Positions 55,246-56,697 of a DNA stretch of 56,697 bases are shown here, in pieces. Position 1 is the first letter of the stretch. Every line of letters begins with the position of its first letter. Location: assembly GCA_019637225.1 (NCBI GenBank), contig JAHBWC010000054.1, positions 1-56,697 of the forward strand, in the 5' to 3' direction. The translations under genes were made by a program, and so were the position numbers. Source of the stretch: Labilithrix sp. (GTDB lineage Bacteria; Myxococcota_A; Polyangia; Polyangiales; Polyangiaceae). The notes below the pieces were generated by a model, which saw only the letters and a program-made list of their open reading frames with translations, ran no database searches and was not told where the DNA came from.

Positions 55246-55405
55246 TCGCGTCGCCGCGCGCAGCGAGCGCGCGGCGGTCGTGCGCGCGCGCTCGTCGCTG
55301 TGACCGAAGAGCCTCGCGCTCCCGGTCGCGTACCCTCGACGTCCCTCCCGCGGGCGCGCGCGACGCGTCGCGCGCCACGGAACGGCGCTTGAATGGCGCC
55401 TCCGC

Positions 55406-56697
55406 GTGGCCGCGTCCGCGCTCGAAGAAGCCGAGGAGTCCCCGCCCTTCGCGGAGAAGTACGACGTCGAGCGCGTGATCGGGCGTGGCGGGATGGGCAC
55501 CGTGTTCGAGGCACGTCACCTGCGTCTGGGGCACCGCGTCGCGATCAAGGTCCTCGGCGAAGACCTCCGCCGCCACCCCGAGCTCGTGGCGCGGTTCGAG
55601 CGCGAGGCGCGCGCCGCCGGAGCGCTCTCGAGCCCGCACGCCGTGAAGGTGTTCGACATCGACCAGACCGACGACGGTACGCCCTTCATGGTGATGGAGC
55701 TGCTCACGGGACGAGACCTGGAGCACCTCGTGCAGCACGACGGCGCGCAGCCGATCGGCGCGTCGGCGCGCTGGATCATCGAGGCGTGCGACGCGATCGC
55801 CGAGGCGCATCGCCTCGGGATCGTCCATCGCGACATCAAGCCGTCGAACCTCTTTCTCTCTCGTGACACCGGATCGATCAAGGTGCTCGACTTCGGCATC
55901 GCGAAGCGGGTCGCGGCGAAGGAGGCCTCGATCACGCTCGGCGTCGAGCCGCTCGGCACCCCGCAGTACATGTCGCCCGAGCAGGTCCGCTGCGCGAAGG
56001 ACGTCGACGCGCGCTCCGACATCTGGTCGCTCGGCGTCACGCTCTACGAGATCGTGTGCGCTCGGCCGCCCTTCGATCACGACGTGCCTCAGGCGTGCAT
56101 CGCAGCGATCGTCGCCGATCCGATCCCCGATCCGCGGGCGTTTCGCCCGGACCTCCCCGGCGAGCTCGCTGCGATCCTCATGCGGGCGCTCGCGAAGGAT
56201 CCGGCGGAACGGTTCCAGTCCGTCGACGAGCTCGTCCTCGCCCTCGCGCCGTTCGCCGAGGCGTCTCCGACCGATCGCTCGTGGCGCGTCATCGACTCCG
56301 CGCGTCGCGCGGTGGCGGCGACGCGCACGACGGTCGCGCGCCACGTCGTCCTCGAGGCCGCGAGGCGCGAGAGCCCGGACGGGCCGGCGCTCCGGTCCGA
56401 GGAGACGGTCCCGCCCGCGGTCTCGCGCGCGCGCCGCGAGGCGACGCGCGGGAAGGGCAGCCGCTCTCGCCTCGCGCTCGTGGGGGCGGCCGTGCTCGGG
56501 CTCGCCTCGCTCGTCGCGACCCCGCGCTGCGTCGGCGCGCGCCTCGAGGCCCTGTCGTCGCCGATCGTCGCCGCGCCCCCGCACGCCGGCGAAGGTCTCG
56601 CGAACGCGGCGACGCTCACCGCGCCCGCGGCTCCCGCTCCGTCGATCGGCGAGCAAGAGCTGGCGCCGCCGGAGGCCTCGGAGCTCGGCCCGTGGCG
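55406..56697 (+). CDS. Hanks-type Ser/Thr protein kinase (3' end outside window)
   Basis: The first 430 residues of a membrane-anchored kinase. The kinase domain runs from about residue 16 to 285: VIGRGGMGTVFEARH, VAIKVLGEDL with the ATP-binding Lys, MVMELLTGRDLEHLV, IVHRDIKPSNLFLS, KVLDFGIAKRV and GTPQYMSPEQV. A juxtamembrane region follows, then one hydrophobic segment (LALVGAAVLGLASLVA, near residue 360), and a Pro/Ala-rich presumed periplasmic part that runs off the right edge. Start taken as GTG 55406; no strong ribosome site, so this is uncertain. Confidence 0.92.
   Translation, partial: MAASALEEAEESPPFAEKYDVERVIGRGGMGTVFEARHLRLGHRVAIKVLGEDLRRHPELVARFEREARAAGALSSPHAVKVFDIDQTDDGTPFMVMELLTGRDLEHLVQHDGAQPIGASARWIIEACDAIAEAHRLGIVHRDIKPSNLFLSRDTGSIKVLDFGIAKRVAAKEASITLGVEPLGTPQYMSPEQVRCAKDVDARSDIWSLGVTLYEIVCARPPFDHDVPQACIAAIVADPIPDPRAFRPDLPGELAAILMRALAKDPAERFQSVDELVLALAPFAEASPTDRSWRVIDSARRAVAATRTTVARHVVLEAARRESPDGPALRSEETVPPAVSRARREATRGKGSRSRLALVGAAVLGLASLVATPRCVGARLEALSSPIVAAPPHAGEGLANAATLTAPAAPAPSIGEQELAPPEASELGPW

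Overview
The window is GC-rich chromosomal DNA with dense genes, many short stop/start overlaps, and typical myxobacterial (Polyangia-like delta-proteobacterial) content. That content includes Hanks-type Ser/Thr kinases, a PP2C phosphatase, many lipoproteins with Ser/Gly or Pro linkers, an alternative complex III (ACIII)-cytochrome oxidase operon and an MCE/Mla lipid-transport operon. The assignment to myxobacteria is inferred from gene content; no rRNA or other phylogenetic marker was used. I saw no tRNA, rRNA or CRISPR array.

Layout. 1-1580 (-): VLCAD-like acyl-CoA dehydrogenase, cut by the left edge. 1822-4876 (+): folP, cdaA and cdaR, linking folate synthesis to c-di-AMP synthesis. 5054-7261 (+): a Ser/Thr kinase. 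7358-8104 (-): lolD. 8352-9227 (+): PP2C phosphatase. 9234-21808 (-): one long convergent-free block. In transcription order it holds actA-B-C-D-E-F, a small membrane protein of unknown function, ctaC-D-E-F and two lipoproteins. Most junctions in the act/cta part are ATGA or GTGA overlaps, so it reads as one respiratory operon moving electrons from quinol to an A2-type oxidase. 22007-23797 (-): GH15 glucoamylase. 23980-27176 (+): an 82-aa protein and mlaE (fused to a STAS/MlaB domain), mlaF and mlaD. 27189-31384 (-): lysS followed by a LolC/E permease with an extra N-terminal membrane module. 31495-33000 (-): beta-helix lipoprotein.

33.3-38.6 kb is an accessory island. A clearly AT-richer gene encodes a NACHT (NLR-like) ATPase with a probable PD-(D/E)xK nuclease N-terminus. 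It sits between frameshifted remnants of an ISKra4-like and an IS66-like element on one side and an IS4-family element on the other. This is the best candidate for an anti-phage defence gene. A 37-bp imperfect palindrome built on the heptamer GTGCAAT lies directly upstream of its start codon, and a third copy lies inside the first codons.

From 38.8 kb the DNA is again core-like: a STAND/TPR regulator with a C-terminal winged helix and a 30-bp coding repeat; a group of peptidase genes (C15-like lipoprotein, proline iminopeptidase, an apparently exported TldD and its partner TldE); a tRNA/DNA N6-adenine methyltransferase-like protein; a polytopic membrane protein; a 76-aa acidic protein with a double-glycine-like motif; an exported beta-rich protein; an alpha/beta hydrolase; class I fumarase; a Ser-Gly-repeat lipoprotein; and a Ser/Thr kinase cut by the right edge.
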